Assembly (NCBI GenBank): GCA_963844055.1
Contig: CAWJMN010000001.1
Coordinates: 1,798,001-1,862,000, forward strand
Origin: CAWJMN01 sp963844055
GTDB lineage: Bacteria; Planctomycetota; Planctomycetia; Pirellulales; Pirellulaceae
Length of the DNA stretch: 64,000 nt
Direction of reading: 5' to 3'
This document shows positions 1 to 8,716 of this stretch, in pieces. Each line of letters starts with the position of its first letter. Positions within the stretch are counted from its first letter, which is position 1. The translations under genes and the position numbers were made by a program. The notes under the pieces were generated by a model. It searched no databases, was not told the origin of the DNA, and saw nothing but the letters and a program-made list of their open reading frames with translations.

Positions 1-245
1 TTTCCTTGGACAGACTTTAGGGATGCAAAGGCCGGCCCCAGCTCTAGCGATGGTCCCTTTCCCTTCGCCCACCACTCTGGTGGATGGATTCCATCTCCAA
101 AGAATAGAAACGCAAAACGCTTGGGAGGAGCATCGTCCTTCGTGTCACGATCGCCTGCCAACAGTCGTCCGGATTCTAACCATGGCAAAGCGACGGTGGC
201 TCCGAGACCTTGTAGGACAACACGACGGCTTAGCTTTGAGGCCAT
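1..245 (-). CDS. DUF1552 family secreted protein, N-terminal part (runs off window start)
   Basis: Reading the minus strand from ATG at 245 gives an open frame to the window edge (81 complete codons). It begins MASKLSRRVVLQGLGATVAL, a twin-arginine-type signal (SRRVVLQGLG followed by a hydrophobic stretch). Then comes PKRFAFLFFGDGIHPPEWW, typical of the start of the DUF1552 domain. DUF1552 proteins are exported proteins of unknown function, found mainly in planctomycetes and usually encoded beside DUF1592-type cytochromes. That is the case here: the start lies 45 bases after the stop of the DUF1592 gene on the same strand, so co-transcription is likely. The C-terminal part lies outside the window. 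The family call rests on the signal and this N-terminal motif only. Confidence 0.88.
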   Translation of the reverse strand, partial: MASKLSRRVVLQGLGATVALPWLESGRLLAGDRDTKDDAPPKRFAFLFFGDGIHPPEWWAKGKGPSLELGPAFASLKSVQG

Positions 246-290
246 GATTCCAACTCCAGGAAAACAGTTGTTGGCAGATTGGATTGGTAT

Positions 291-3200
291 TTAGTGATCG
301 TCAGTTACGAATTCGCTGCCACGCTGTTTACGAAACTGAGGGCTGCGGACAACGGTTTCAAACAGGACGGAAAAACGGTAGTCATTCTTTTCAAGGGCCG
401 CTTCCATTTCGTTCAATAGCGGCTGGTCGGAAAGTGACACGGATCGGCCCAGGGCATATCCTAGGAACTTACGACAAAACGTACGAACAAAATCTTGGCG
501 CCGGTGCTGTTCAATATACCCTATCAAACCGGGAATTCCTTTACCAGTTTCTCCATTGGGAAAGGTAGCGATATTATCGATTGGGCGGTCGGCAAGGTCT
601 TTGGTACGTGCTCGGCCGATCGGGTCAAACCCTTCAAGTGCCATTCCGAGGCTGTCAAAATGAACATGGCACATGGCGCACTTAGGATTGGTTGTATGCT
701 GAACGATCAATTCGCGAATGGTTTTTGACGCCTGTTTTTCATTCGGGGGCAATTCAGGAACATCGGCAGGAGGTGGAGGAAAGTGCTGGCCCAGTAGATG
801 ATGGACCGCCCAAAAGCCGCGTTTAATGGGGCTGGTACGTTCTCCCTTAGACGATTTCGTAAGCACTACTCCCATTCCAAACAGACCCCCACGTCCCTGA
901 TTTCTCAGGCCCTCGACGCGATGCCATTGGGCGGGGTCGGTAGCCACACGCTTATACTGGCGTTCAATTTCTCCGCCGTAGTGGCGTGCTAATACGCCGT
1001 TGACAAACGTGGTGTCACTGTTGAGCAATGCAGTGATCGGCTTGTCTTCACGAATCAAATAGGTTGCCAGGTGAACGGGCTCGTCGAACATGGCTTGGCG
1101 GAGTGGCTCATCATAGCCAGGAAACGCGGGTGCATTGATCGCGTCCTTCGAGAGATAGTCGCGATAGCGTAGCCATTGGCCAAAGAACTCGCGGCCAAAG
1201 GCATCCATTCGCGGGTCGTTTAGCATGCGACGCGTTTGCTTCAGTAGCGCGTCGTTGTCTTGGAGTGTGCCTTCAACTGCTGCCTTACGCAATTCGTCAT
1301 CCGGTAACGACGACCATAGGAAAAAGCTGAGTCGGCTTGCCAAGGCTTCGTTCGAGAGTGGATATACGCTGGGACCCTGAGGGGATTCGCGTAGATGAAA
1401 GAAGAAGTCAGGCGACATCAGTACGGCCGTAAACAGACCGCGTAAGGAAGCTTCGGGGCCTTGCCCACGTTTCCGTAGGCTTTGATAGAGGTTTTGGAAC
1501 GATTGTTTTTCTTCGGCTCGGAGGGGGCGGCGATAGGCACGTTCCGATAGGCTTAGTAACTGGCCTAATGCCTTTTGCTCTGCAATGGGAAGTTGTGCGC
1601 GATACTGCGCCAGTCCTTCGCGGGTTTTCACGAAAAAACCGTGAATCAATTCGTATTGGGGGTTTGGATTCTGCGGTTGGGCGGTGCCTGGAACCAGCTT
1701 CACCCCTAGCTTTTCCAAATAGGCTTTTTCGAAACGCTCTAGCATCGCGTTTTCGACCAATTGTGGATCTTCAGAGCGTAAGAAATCAAAACGCTCATCA
1801 TGTAGCGTGTGTCGTTCTGCACGTTCAAACCAGACGAACCCTCTTAGTAGGGTTTCAGTGCTTTGCGTGACAAAATGGAGTTCTTGCCAAAGTGTATCCA
1901 GCTGACGCTGCTCTTCCTCACTGAGAACCTTTTGCATGAGAGGCTGGTCGTCGCGAAAAAAGCCTTCGACAAGATGGAAGCCGGCGGCAAGACCCCGTTC
2001 ATTGTCGACGTAGAAGAACCGGTTGGGGAATGTCTGACAAAAGCGCTCGGCCGACTGTGACAATTGCTTGGCAAGATCACTGTCCCCGTGCATTAGCAAG
2101 CTGCCACGAGTCGTTGGGGGGGATTCTGGCGGCTTGCCAACGGAATGCTGAATCCACACGCTTCGCTCACGGTGCTTTGCGTCTAGCTCGGCATGGAGGA
2201 GCAGTTGTTTGCCGTCGAGCAGGCGGAGTGCATCTGGGCTGAGTGGAATTTCAATCAGGGCGGGAGCCTTGATGGCGAAGATATCTTGATCAAGCTGTGA
2301 GCCGTCGGGATGCTTTCCGAAGGCCAGCTGTGCAGCCACGGTGGGAGCGTGCTGATCAAGCACTTCGCGCAGCGTCACCACTTCCTGCTTTTTTGCCTCG
2401 TCGGGGTTGGGAGGGAATTGATCCGACTTGCTGAATAGAGAACGCTGCACTAGGACGATTCCCCCCTCACCATCATCGACATCCCGGTCGATGCGTAGAA
2501 AAAGGGAAGTACCGCTAGAAGGCTTCGCATTTTCCTTGGGGGCACTCAAACGATCAAAACGGAGGGTGATGCGGTTTTGTTGCAGATGGCTAGGATCGAA
2601 CTGGTCTCGCTGGGCGGCCGTTTTGGCGCGGAACTCTAGGTGGGCAATCGGCCAATTCCCGGCGCTAGATCGAATCAATGCTTCCTCGCGGAAAGTTAGC
2701 GTTTGGCGGCGAAACTCAATCAGGCGTTCTAGCTCGGCCAATTCTGGCGGCGGATTTCCTTTTTCGGTTGGTGCAGGAATGGCATCCCAACATTGTCCCA
2801 CTTGCTTCAAGTAGCCCGAACTTGCTGATGCACTACTTAGCGTGTCCGATACTAACGCCAAGTACTTGCCGCTTAGCTTGTGTGACTGGGCCCAGGTGGC
2901 GATGTCGACGCTACGGCTGGCTTCGTCGCGATATCGGTATCGCCATGCGGCTTCCAAGTAATCCGGCAATCGTACGACATGGCTTTGGTAAAAATCGATG
3001 ATTGCCTGTTCGGTTAGCTTTTTGCGCTCGTTGTAAGAGGTGACCGGAAATGGCGCGAACGCCATTCCCTGAGGCTTTAGCACAAGATGGTCCGACACAT
3101 GCTGGGCAGCCAGTAAGTATTTCTTCAGAAGGTTCGGCGACATGCCGAGTGCTTCGCTGGTATTGTCGAACCCTTCGCCTGCCGCAGGGTCGGCGGGAAA

Positions 3201-3659
3201 GTCGCTGGTAGGACGAATGTCAAAACCAGTAAGATCACGGATGGAACGGTCGTATTCTGTGTTGGAAAGGCGTCTGGGAAGTATCGCTCCCGGATCGCCG
3301 GCATGCTTCTTGGCTTCCTCTAGCAAGATCGCTTCTAGCGTTTCGATTACCAGCGTGCGTTCTTCGATGGTCGGTTGCTGTTCATCCTCGGGGGGCATTT
3401 CGCCATGACGAATGAAGTCGATGATGTTTTTCCAGCGGCGAAAATCCTTGGTGACGTGGCGTGATTCGCTGTAGCGGCTTAGATCAAGCTCGCCGCGTGC
3501 TTCCTTGCTGTTATGGCAGCGATTGCAATATTTTTCGGCGAAGGGCTGGAACTTCTCGGCAAAGGAGTCAGCCGCTTCGATGCGCATGGCAACCAGCAAG
3601 ACTAGCGTGATGGTGACGATAGTTGAACCACAACGGTTAACGTGGAAGGTTGGTGTCAT
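291..3659 (-). CDS. Planctomycete cytochrome with DUF1587/1595/1592/1588/1585 domains
   Basis: Predicted exported c-type cytochrome of about 1122 residues. An N-terminal hydrophobic segment (TIVTITLVLLVAM) serves as signal peptide. A first heme motif CNRCH is at residues 45-49. The DUF1587 signature (LSNTEYDRSIRDLTG) follows, then a long variable region, then DUF1595 (ERAYRRPLRAEE), DUF1592 (ALASRLSFFLWSSLPDDEL), DUF1588 with a second heme motif CAMCH near residue 994, and DUF1585 (FCRKFLGYALGRSV) at the end. This is the full standard domain order. The longest frame starts at TTG 3704; I prefer ATG 3659 because the signal peptide then sits at the N-terminus. It lies 59 bases after the DUF1501 gene and 45 bases before DUF1552, inside one apparent operon. 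Substrate and electron partner are unknown for the family. Confidence 0.92.
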   Translation of the reverse strand: MTPTFHVNRCGSTIVTITLVLLVAMRIEAADSFAEKFQPFAEKYCNRCHNSKEARGELDLSRYSESRHVTKDFRRWKNIIDFIRHGEMPPEDEQQPTIEERTLVIETLEAILLEEAKKHAGDPGAILPRRLSNTEYDRSIRDLTGFDIRPTSDFPADPAAGEGFDNTSEALGMSPNLLKKYLLAAQHVSDHLVLKPQGMAFAPFPVTSYNERKKLTEQAIIDFYQSHVVRLPDYLEAAWRYRYRDEASRSVDIATWAQSHKLSGKYLALVSDTLSSASASSGYLKQVGQCWDAIPAPTEKGNPPPELAELERLIEFRRQTLTFREEALIRSSAGNWPIAHLEFRAKTAAQRDQFDPSHLQQNRITLRFDRLSAPKENAKPSSGTSLFLRIDRDVDDGEGGIVLVQRSLFSKSDQFPPNPDEAKKQEVVTLREVLDQHAPTVAAQLAFGKHPDGSQLDQDIFAIKAPALIEIPLSPDALRLLDGKQLLLHAELDAKHRERSVWIQHSVGKPPESPPTTRGSLLMHGDSDLAKQLSQSAERFCQTFPNRFFYVDNERGLAAGFHLVEGFFRDDQPLMQKVLSEEEQRQLDTLWQELHFVTQSTETLLRGFVWFERAERHTLHDERFDFLRSEDPQLVENAMLERFEKAYLEKLGVKLVPGTAQPQNPNPQYELIHGFFVKTREGLAQYRAQLPIAEQKALGQLLSLSERAYRRPLRAEEKQSFQNLYQSLRKRGQGPEASLRGLFTAVLMSPDFFFHLRESPQGPSVYPLSNEALASRLSFFLWSSLPDDELRKAAVEGTLQDNDALLKQTRRMLNDPRMDAFGREFFGQWLRYRDYLSKDAINAPAFPGYDEPLRQAMFDEPVHLATYLIREDKPITALLNSDTTFVNGVLARHYGGEIERQYKRVATDPAQWHRVEGLRNQGRGGLFGMGVVLTKSSKGERTSPIKRGFWAVHHLLGQHFPPPPADVPELPPNEKQASKTIRELIVQHTTNPKCAMCHVHFDSLGMALEGFDPIGRARTKDLADRPIDNIATFPNGETGKGIPGLIGYIEQHRRQDFVRTFCRKFLGYALGRSVSLSDQPLLNEMEAALEKNDYRFSVLFETVVRSPQFRKQRGSEFVTDDH

Positions 3660-3718
3660 GCGTCGAATGTTTCCAAGGGCGCTATCGTGCTTTATTTCGT
3701 CCAAGCGTATGGATATTG

Positions 3719-5194
3719 CTACGCCAAAATGTCATGTGCAACCTGTCCGTGGACATCGGTCAGACGGAAGTCTCGGCCACTGTATCGGTAGGTGAGCTTC
3801 TCATGGTTGATTCCCATCAGGTGGAGCATGGTGGCATGTAGGTCATGGACGTGCATGCGCTTTTCAACGGCGGCAAATCCAAATTCATCCGTAGCACCAT
3901 AGACCATTCCCCCCTTCACGCCGCCCCCTGCCATCCACATGCTGAAGCCGTAGTGATTGTGGTCCCGTCCATCGTTGCCTTGTGAAGTGGGAGTGCGGCC
4001 AAACTCGCCACCCCAAACGACGAGTGTGTCTTCGAGCAGGCCACGCTGTTTGAGATCTTGAAGGAGCCCCGCAATCGGTTGATCGACCGCTTTGCAAAGG
4101 TCACGATGCCCGTCACTGTTCTTGGAGTGGGTATCCCAGGGTTGAGCCCGTCCGCAATAAATTTGCACCACGCGAACACCCCGCTCAACGAGGCGACGAG
4201 CAAGCAGACAGTTTCTTCCAAAGATAGTTCGGTCGACGGTGGTTTGCCCGGCCACGGTTGCAACTAACGCCGCATCAGGGCCCGACAAGCCATACATGGC
4301 CAATGTCGCCTCGGTCTCGCTTCCGACATTGAAGGCTTCTTCGGCGGAGGTTTGCATACGAAATGCTAGTTCCAGCGATTCAACCCGCGCATTGAACGCG
4401 TTCTCAGCACCCTGACGCTCGGAATGCATGGCATTGAGTCGCTGGATAAAGTCGAGTTCTTTTCGCTGGGTTGCTGGTGAAAGTTGGCTATTTTGTAGAT
4501 GTGGAATAACATCTCGGGGATTGTAGTTCTTTGGTAAGGCGATCTGGCATCCCTGGTAGATTCCAGGCAGAAAGCGACTGCTCCAGTTGGATGGGCCGTT
4601 GACGGGCTGGCCTTCTCCTAGAACGACAAAGCCGGGCAAGTTTTGATTGACGGTTCCTAGTCCATACAGCAACCATGAGCCGTACGAGGGGCGGACGGGC
4701 TGAATGCTTCCGGTGAACATCATCCAGTTGGAGGACTCATGGACAGGCACATCCGTGTGCATCGAGCGAATCACACACAGGTCGTCGGCAGATTTGGCGA
4801 GATGCGGAAACAGCTCGCTGATCTCAATCCCCGATTCCCCGCATTTGGAGAATTTGAAGGGGGAGGGCATTAACCCGCCGGTGCCATTTTCTGTCGTAAG
4901 TTTGGTTGTGCTGTCAGGACGCTGACCTGCATACTTTTCCAGTGAGGGCTTGGGATCAAACGTGTCTACCTGGGACGGTGCACCATTCATCCAAAGGTGG
5001 ATGATTCGTTTGGCTTTGGGGACGAAGTGCGTAGGACGGACCGCCAGAGGGTTGTTTAAATCGGCGGATGGTTTACCGGAAGTGTCGTCCCCGCGGCCTT
5101 CCTGGGAAAGGAGAGCGGCCAGTCCAAGCATTCCTACCCCGTGAGTACCGCGGGCGAGAAGCTCACGACGTGAAATTGGCAGTGAAGTGGTCAT
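3719..5194 (-). CDS. DUF1501 family exported protein (operon copy A)
   Basis: About 491 residues. It starts MTTSLPISRRELLARGTHG, a twin-arginine-like signal (SRRELLARG followed by GMLGLAALL). Motifs of the DUF1501 family are all present: LWMNGAPSQVDTFDPKP, DTHSKN, VVWGGEFGRTP, GRDHNHYGFSMWMAGGGVKGG and HVHDLHATMLHL. Pfam groups DUF1501 with the alkaline phosphatase/sulfatase superfamily, and the conserved Asp and His residues fit a metal site, but no activity is established. The frame is open further upstream to 5401; ATG 5194 is chosen because it puts the signal at the N-terminus and removes overlap with the cytochrome gene upstream. DUF1501 genes usually follow PSD1 cytochrome genes, as here (44-base gap). 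Close in sequence to the copy at 11813-13261. Confidence 0.93.
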   Translation of the reverse strand: MTTSLPISRRELLARGTHGVGMLGLAALLSQEGRGDDTSGKPSADLNNPLAVRPTHFVPKAKRIIHLWMNGAPSQVDTFDPKPSLEKYAGQRPDSTTKLTTENGTGGLMPSPFKFSKCGESGIEISELFPHLAKSADDLCVIRSMHTDVPVHESSNWMMFTGSIQPVRPSYGSWLLYGLGTVNQNLPGFVVLGEGQPVNGPSNWSSRFLPGIYQGCQIALPKNYNPRDVIPHLQNSQLSPATQRKELDFIQRLNAMHSERQGAENAFNARVESLELAFRMQTSAEEAFNVGSETEATLAMYGLSGPDAALVATVAGQTTVDRTIFGRNCLLARRLVERGVRVVQIYCGRAQPWDTHSKNSDGHRDLCKAVDQPIAGLLQDLKQRGLLEDTLVVWGGEFGRTPTSQGNDGRDHNHYGFSMWMAGGGVKGGMVYGATDEFGFAAVEKRMHVHDLHATMLHLMGINHEKLTYRYSGRDFRLTDVHGQVAHDILA

Positions 5195-5238
5195 AGCGAG
5201 CTCAAAAGCGTTGGCGGGAGGGGCGTTTTGAATGTGGA

Positions 5239-8060
5239 TTAACGAACAAACAGGAATTCGTTGGATACCAGCAGCGAGTGGCAAAGTTGCTCCCAACGGG
5301 CCAATTTGTCGGCATCGCCGCCGTTTGTGTTGTCGTTTAAGAAAGCGAGAGAAAGGCTGATTTCTGCTTCGGTAGGAGGTCGGCCGTAGGCGATTTCCCA
5401 TGCCTTTTTGAGGCGTTCATTATCTTCCGCTGCAGAGTTTAGGATTCTTGCGGCAAAGGCACGCCCCATTGCGATGGTGAAGGGGCTGTTAAGCACAAAC
5501 AGTTGCTGCTGCGGGATGGTAGTGACGTTTCGAACGTCGCTGGCAACGTTGGGCTCGGGAAAATCGAAAAGCGTAGCGGTTGGATGTGGGGCATAGCGAC
5601 TAACGATGCAATAAAGCGTTCGTCTACCGTGCGCAGGATCATCGAGTTCGAGGCCAACAAGGCGTGTGAAGACATCCAGGCCTGGTACCTCTTTCACGGC
5701 AGGTGTCTTTAAATCAAGTGCGGGGCCGCCGAGCGTCGGATCGAGCTTGCCCGACACGGAAAGCATGGCATCGCGCCATGCTTCGAAATCCAGGCGTCGC
5801 GGTGACATCCGCCAGAGATAATGATTGTCGGGATCGATGGCTTCGTTCTCTGGATGATGTTCGCTGCTTAATTGATAGGTGGCCGAGAGCATGATCTCTC
5901 GGTGAAGGGCCTTGATGGACCAGCCATGGTTCATAAACCGAACGGCCAAGGTATCTAGCAGGTCCGGGTGTGTCGGTGGGACGCCATTCTTGCCAAAGTT
6001 ACCCAGTGAGGAAACAATCCCCCGGCCGAAGTGATAGTGCCACACGCGATTGACGAGTACGCGCGCCGTAAGCGGATTTTGGCGATTGGCAATTGCATTG
6101 GCCAAGTCCAGTCGTGTGAAGTGTGGCTTGGTGGAACCGCTCGAGTCAACGGGCTTGGGCGAGTCTAGGATGCGCAGAAAGCCAGGGGGGGCGGGTTCTC
6201 CCAGATTCAACGGATTACCCCGAACGAATACCTGTAATGCATCGCCACCGCCGCTGACACTTGGCATGGAGGGACCCGTGGGGGGAGGCGAGTGGAGGAG
6301 GTCATTCAGAGCTTTTTGGCGGTCGGCTTGTTCGGTCGTTTTAGCCGCGTCGAATAGTGCTGGCGCATCTTTGCCGCTGACAAAGAATGGGGAGGAATCC
6401 TGTTGCCAAAGGGATTTAAGGATTTGAGTTTCTTCGGGATTCAGGGCCTCAGGCGGGGCGGCCGCGTCCTTGTTGGGGTTGGCTGCGGCATCCAGTTTGG
6501 TGAGGGCACTCGCAACTGTCTGTTTTAATGCGGCCGTTTGCTGCTTGAGTTCTTCGGAGGAGGTTTCTGAAGTGGACTCTTTGTCGACGACGTTTCTCCA
6601 AGCGAAGAGGGGATCGGACTCGTTTATTGTTTCGACATACTTGGTCAGTTTTGATAAAAGGGCGGGGACAAGTTGCTGCTGCTGTGCGAGGGCCTGCTCA
6701 TCAATCGGTTGCTGAAGGCGTTTTGCCGTGCGGATGGTTGCTGCCGCACTCAAATAGAGGTCAACCTTTTCCAAAGCGGTGCGACCAAGGTGGCGTCCTT
6801 GTTCGGCGGTCCATTGTTCGAGGTCGGTCTTTTGTTTCTGAACCGCTTGCTCCCATTCTCGAAAGTGCTGGATCGTTTCGGGCGATGCGAGCATTCTTTC
6901 AGGCCAAGAGGCACCATTGTAGGCAGCGGCCAAAGAGTAGTAGTCCCTTGTGGGGATCGGGTCAAACTTGTGATCGTGACAGCGTGCACAGGAAACGGTA
7001 AGGCCGAGCAAGGCACGTGACAGCGTGTCGACGCGATCTTCAAGTTCGTCCGCCTTCGCCTTCGCTTCGCCGGCCGCTCCTTTGCGAAATTGCGGCCCAA
7101 GTCCCTGGAAGCCGAGACCAGCCAGTCGTTCTACATAGTCCTCTGCCGTGCCAGGAACTTCGTCACCAGCAATTTGCAGGCGGATGAATTCGTCAAATGG
7201 CATGTCACGATTAAGTGCGCACCAGCCAGTCGCGATAGAGATAGGCGGTAGGAGTGGGGCTCAAAAAGGAGTTGCCTTGATCATCGGCATATCGAGCAAG
7301 ATCCAGCCAATAACGAGCCCACCTCTCACCATAGTGAGGCGATTGCAATAGTCGATCAACCACAGTGGCGAACGCTTCAGGAGTTTCATCGCGAAGAAAT
7401 GCGTCAACCTCTTCTGGAGTTGGTGGTAGACCAATTAAGTCAAACGCAGCACGGCGGATGAGGTCGCGCTTGCTGGCTGGGCCAACGGGCTTCAGGCCTC
7501 GCTTTTCCAGCTCTGCTAAAACAAAGGGATCGATCCCAGAAATGGACCATTGTTTATTCTGTACCGGTGGGGCGGCGTGCTCGATAGGCAGCTGAAAGGC
7601 CCATGTCTGGCGTGCTTTTTCCCAGTCAATCTCTTTAGATGCTAACGAGGCTTTTCCCCCTGCTGGTAGCGGCGTCTCCATCTCCACCCATTGTTCAAAT
7701 GCCACAATCGTCGCATCTGGCAGTTTGGAGCTCGGCGGCATCTTCAAGTCTTCGTGATGCAGTGCGCAAAAGCAGACTGCCCCCCTTATTGCCAGGCACG
7801 ACCATCGGGCCACTGTCACCGCCAGCAAGGATGCCAGCCTCGCTATCAAGCAACAGGCCCCCCTTCAGCTTTTTCTCGCGATTCGCTGCTTCTGAATGGC
7901 AGTTCCAGCAGTGTTCAGCAAAGGTGGGCCGAATGTGCTTTTCGAAGAATTCAATTCCGGCTGGGTTTGTATCGGCAGCGAATGTGGCCTTGGAAAAAGC
8001 GATACAGCTTAGCCCTAGGCAAAGCCAGATTCGAACCGTGATACGAAAGGCGAGCTGCAT
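5239..8060 (-). pseudogene. PSCyt1-PSCyt2-PSD1 (DUF1549/DUF1553) cytochrome, interrupted by two frameshifts
   Basis: Three consecutive minus-strand frames (8060-7695, 7849-7211, 7203-5239) together make one standard PSD1 cytochrome of about 941 residues. Fragment 1 has a signal peptide (MQLAFRITVRIWLCLGLSCI) and heme motif CWNCH, then GGLLLDSEAGILAGGDSGP and GGSLLL. Fragment 2 resumes with ALHHEDLKMPPSSKLPD and carries the PSCyt2 start (LIRRAAFDLIGLPPTPEEVD, SPHYGERWARYWLDLARYAD). It stops after YRDWLVRT, where homologues read on into MPFDEFIRLQIAGDE, the first residues of fragment 3. Fragment 3 holds heme motif CARCHDHKFD and the PSD1 domain (VNRVWHYHFGRGIV, PTHPDLLDTLA). Restoring two bases (GC) at 7761-7768 and again at 7214-7221 rebuilds the full frame. 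The rest is well conserved, so either decay is recent or the breaks are sequence errors. First gene of the minus-strand operon. Confidence 0.88.
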
Positions 8061-8716
8061 GGAGAACCTAAGCTGGCTTCAAACCCGGCGGAAGCGGGTG
8101 GGTGAGGTGGGAAGGAAGGTTGGCGGGTTGCAAGCAAGAGGGACGAAAATAGTTTTGACCCATCCTACCATGGAAAGCAACCCTCTGCCTGCTTTCCGGC
8201 AATGTTGGTGGCGTCGTAAGTGTTTGCGGTATAGCAACTTGTGTGCTGCGGGTGCCGTTTTGATGGGAATTCTTCTCGGATGCTTAAAAGCCGTAATACG
8301 GCCATGATTTCCATCGGCCGTCCGGACTTGGTAACCGGCGCTTGGGCGGTACCAAATCGGTAACTGTAAATCTGCGGTACTTACTGGATTGTGTGATTCA
8401 ATTGTCTGCCGCAAAGTCGGTGAGGTTTGGGAGGCACTTGCTCGAGCGATTAGCGTCGAATGACCGCGGGGATACCGAAGCCGGATTTGGGCCATCGTTG
8501 CATACGAAAGGTAACGGCATCTTTCATGTCGCCAAATCCACCGAGGAAATAAGAGGACCACAAGGTTGCAAATGCGCGAGTATGGCCAGGGACGTATGCT
8601 CGCATGGACTCCTTCGCCCGACATACAATACGGATCGTGTGACGGCCTGTTGGTGAAGTGATGATCGGGCCTGCGGGAATCTGGCTTTCCCAAGGGTCTC
8701 GGTGGGATGGATGCAA
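8061..8716. other. Divergent intergenic region between two PSD1 cytochrome genes
   Basis: About 650 bases between the start of the broken minus-strand cytochrome and the plus-strand LamG-PSD1 cytochrome. It should hold the promoters of both transcription units, but I find no convincing sigma-70 boxes or long dyad. A 204-codon minus-strand open frame (8079-8693) has no recognisable motif, is rich in Arg, His, Pro and Ser, and looks like chance. Confidence 0.5.

Noticed and set aside
1..294. Plus-strand frame open from base 1 to TAG at 292
   Set aside because: It is the antisense of the DUF1552 start on the minus strand, which has a clear signal peptide and family motif; the plus frame shows no motif.
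7214..7768. Programmed ribosomal frameshifting in the PSD1 gene
   Set aside because: No slippery heptamer, no stop-codon stall or downstream pseudoknot at the first site, and two identical events would be needed; base loss or sequencing error is simpler.
8079..8693. 204-codon minus-strand frame in the divergent region
   Set aside because: No family motif, biased composition (Arg, His, Pro, Ser), no ribosome site; most likely chance.
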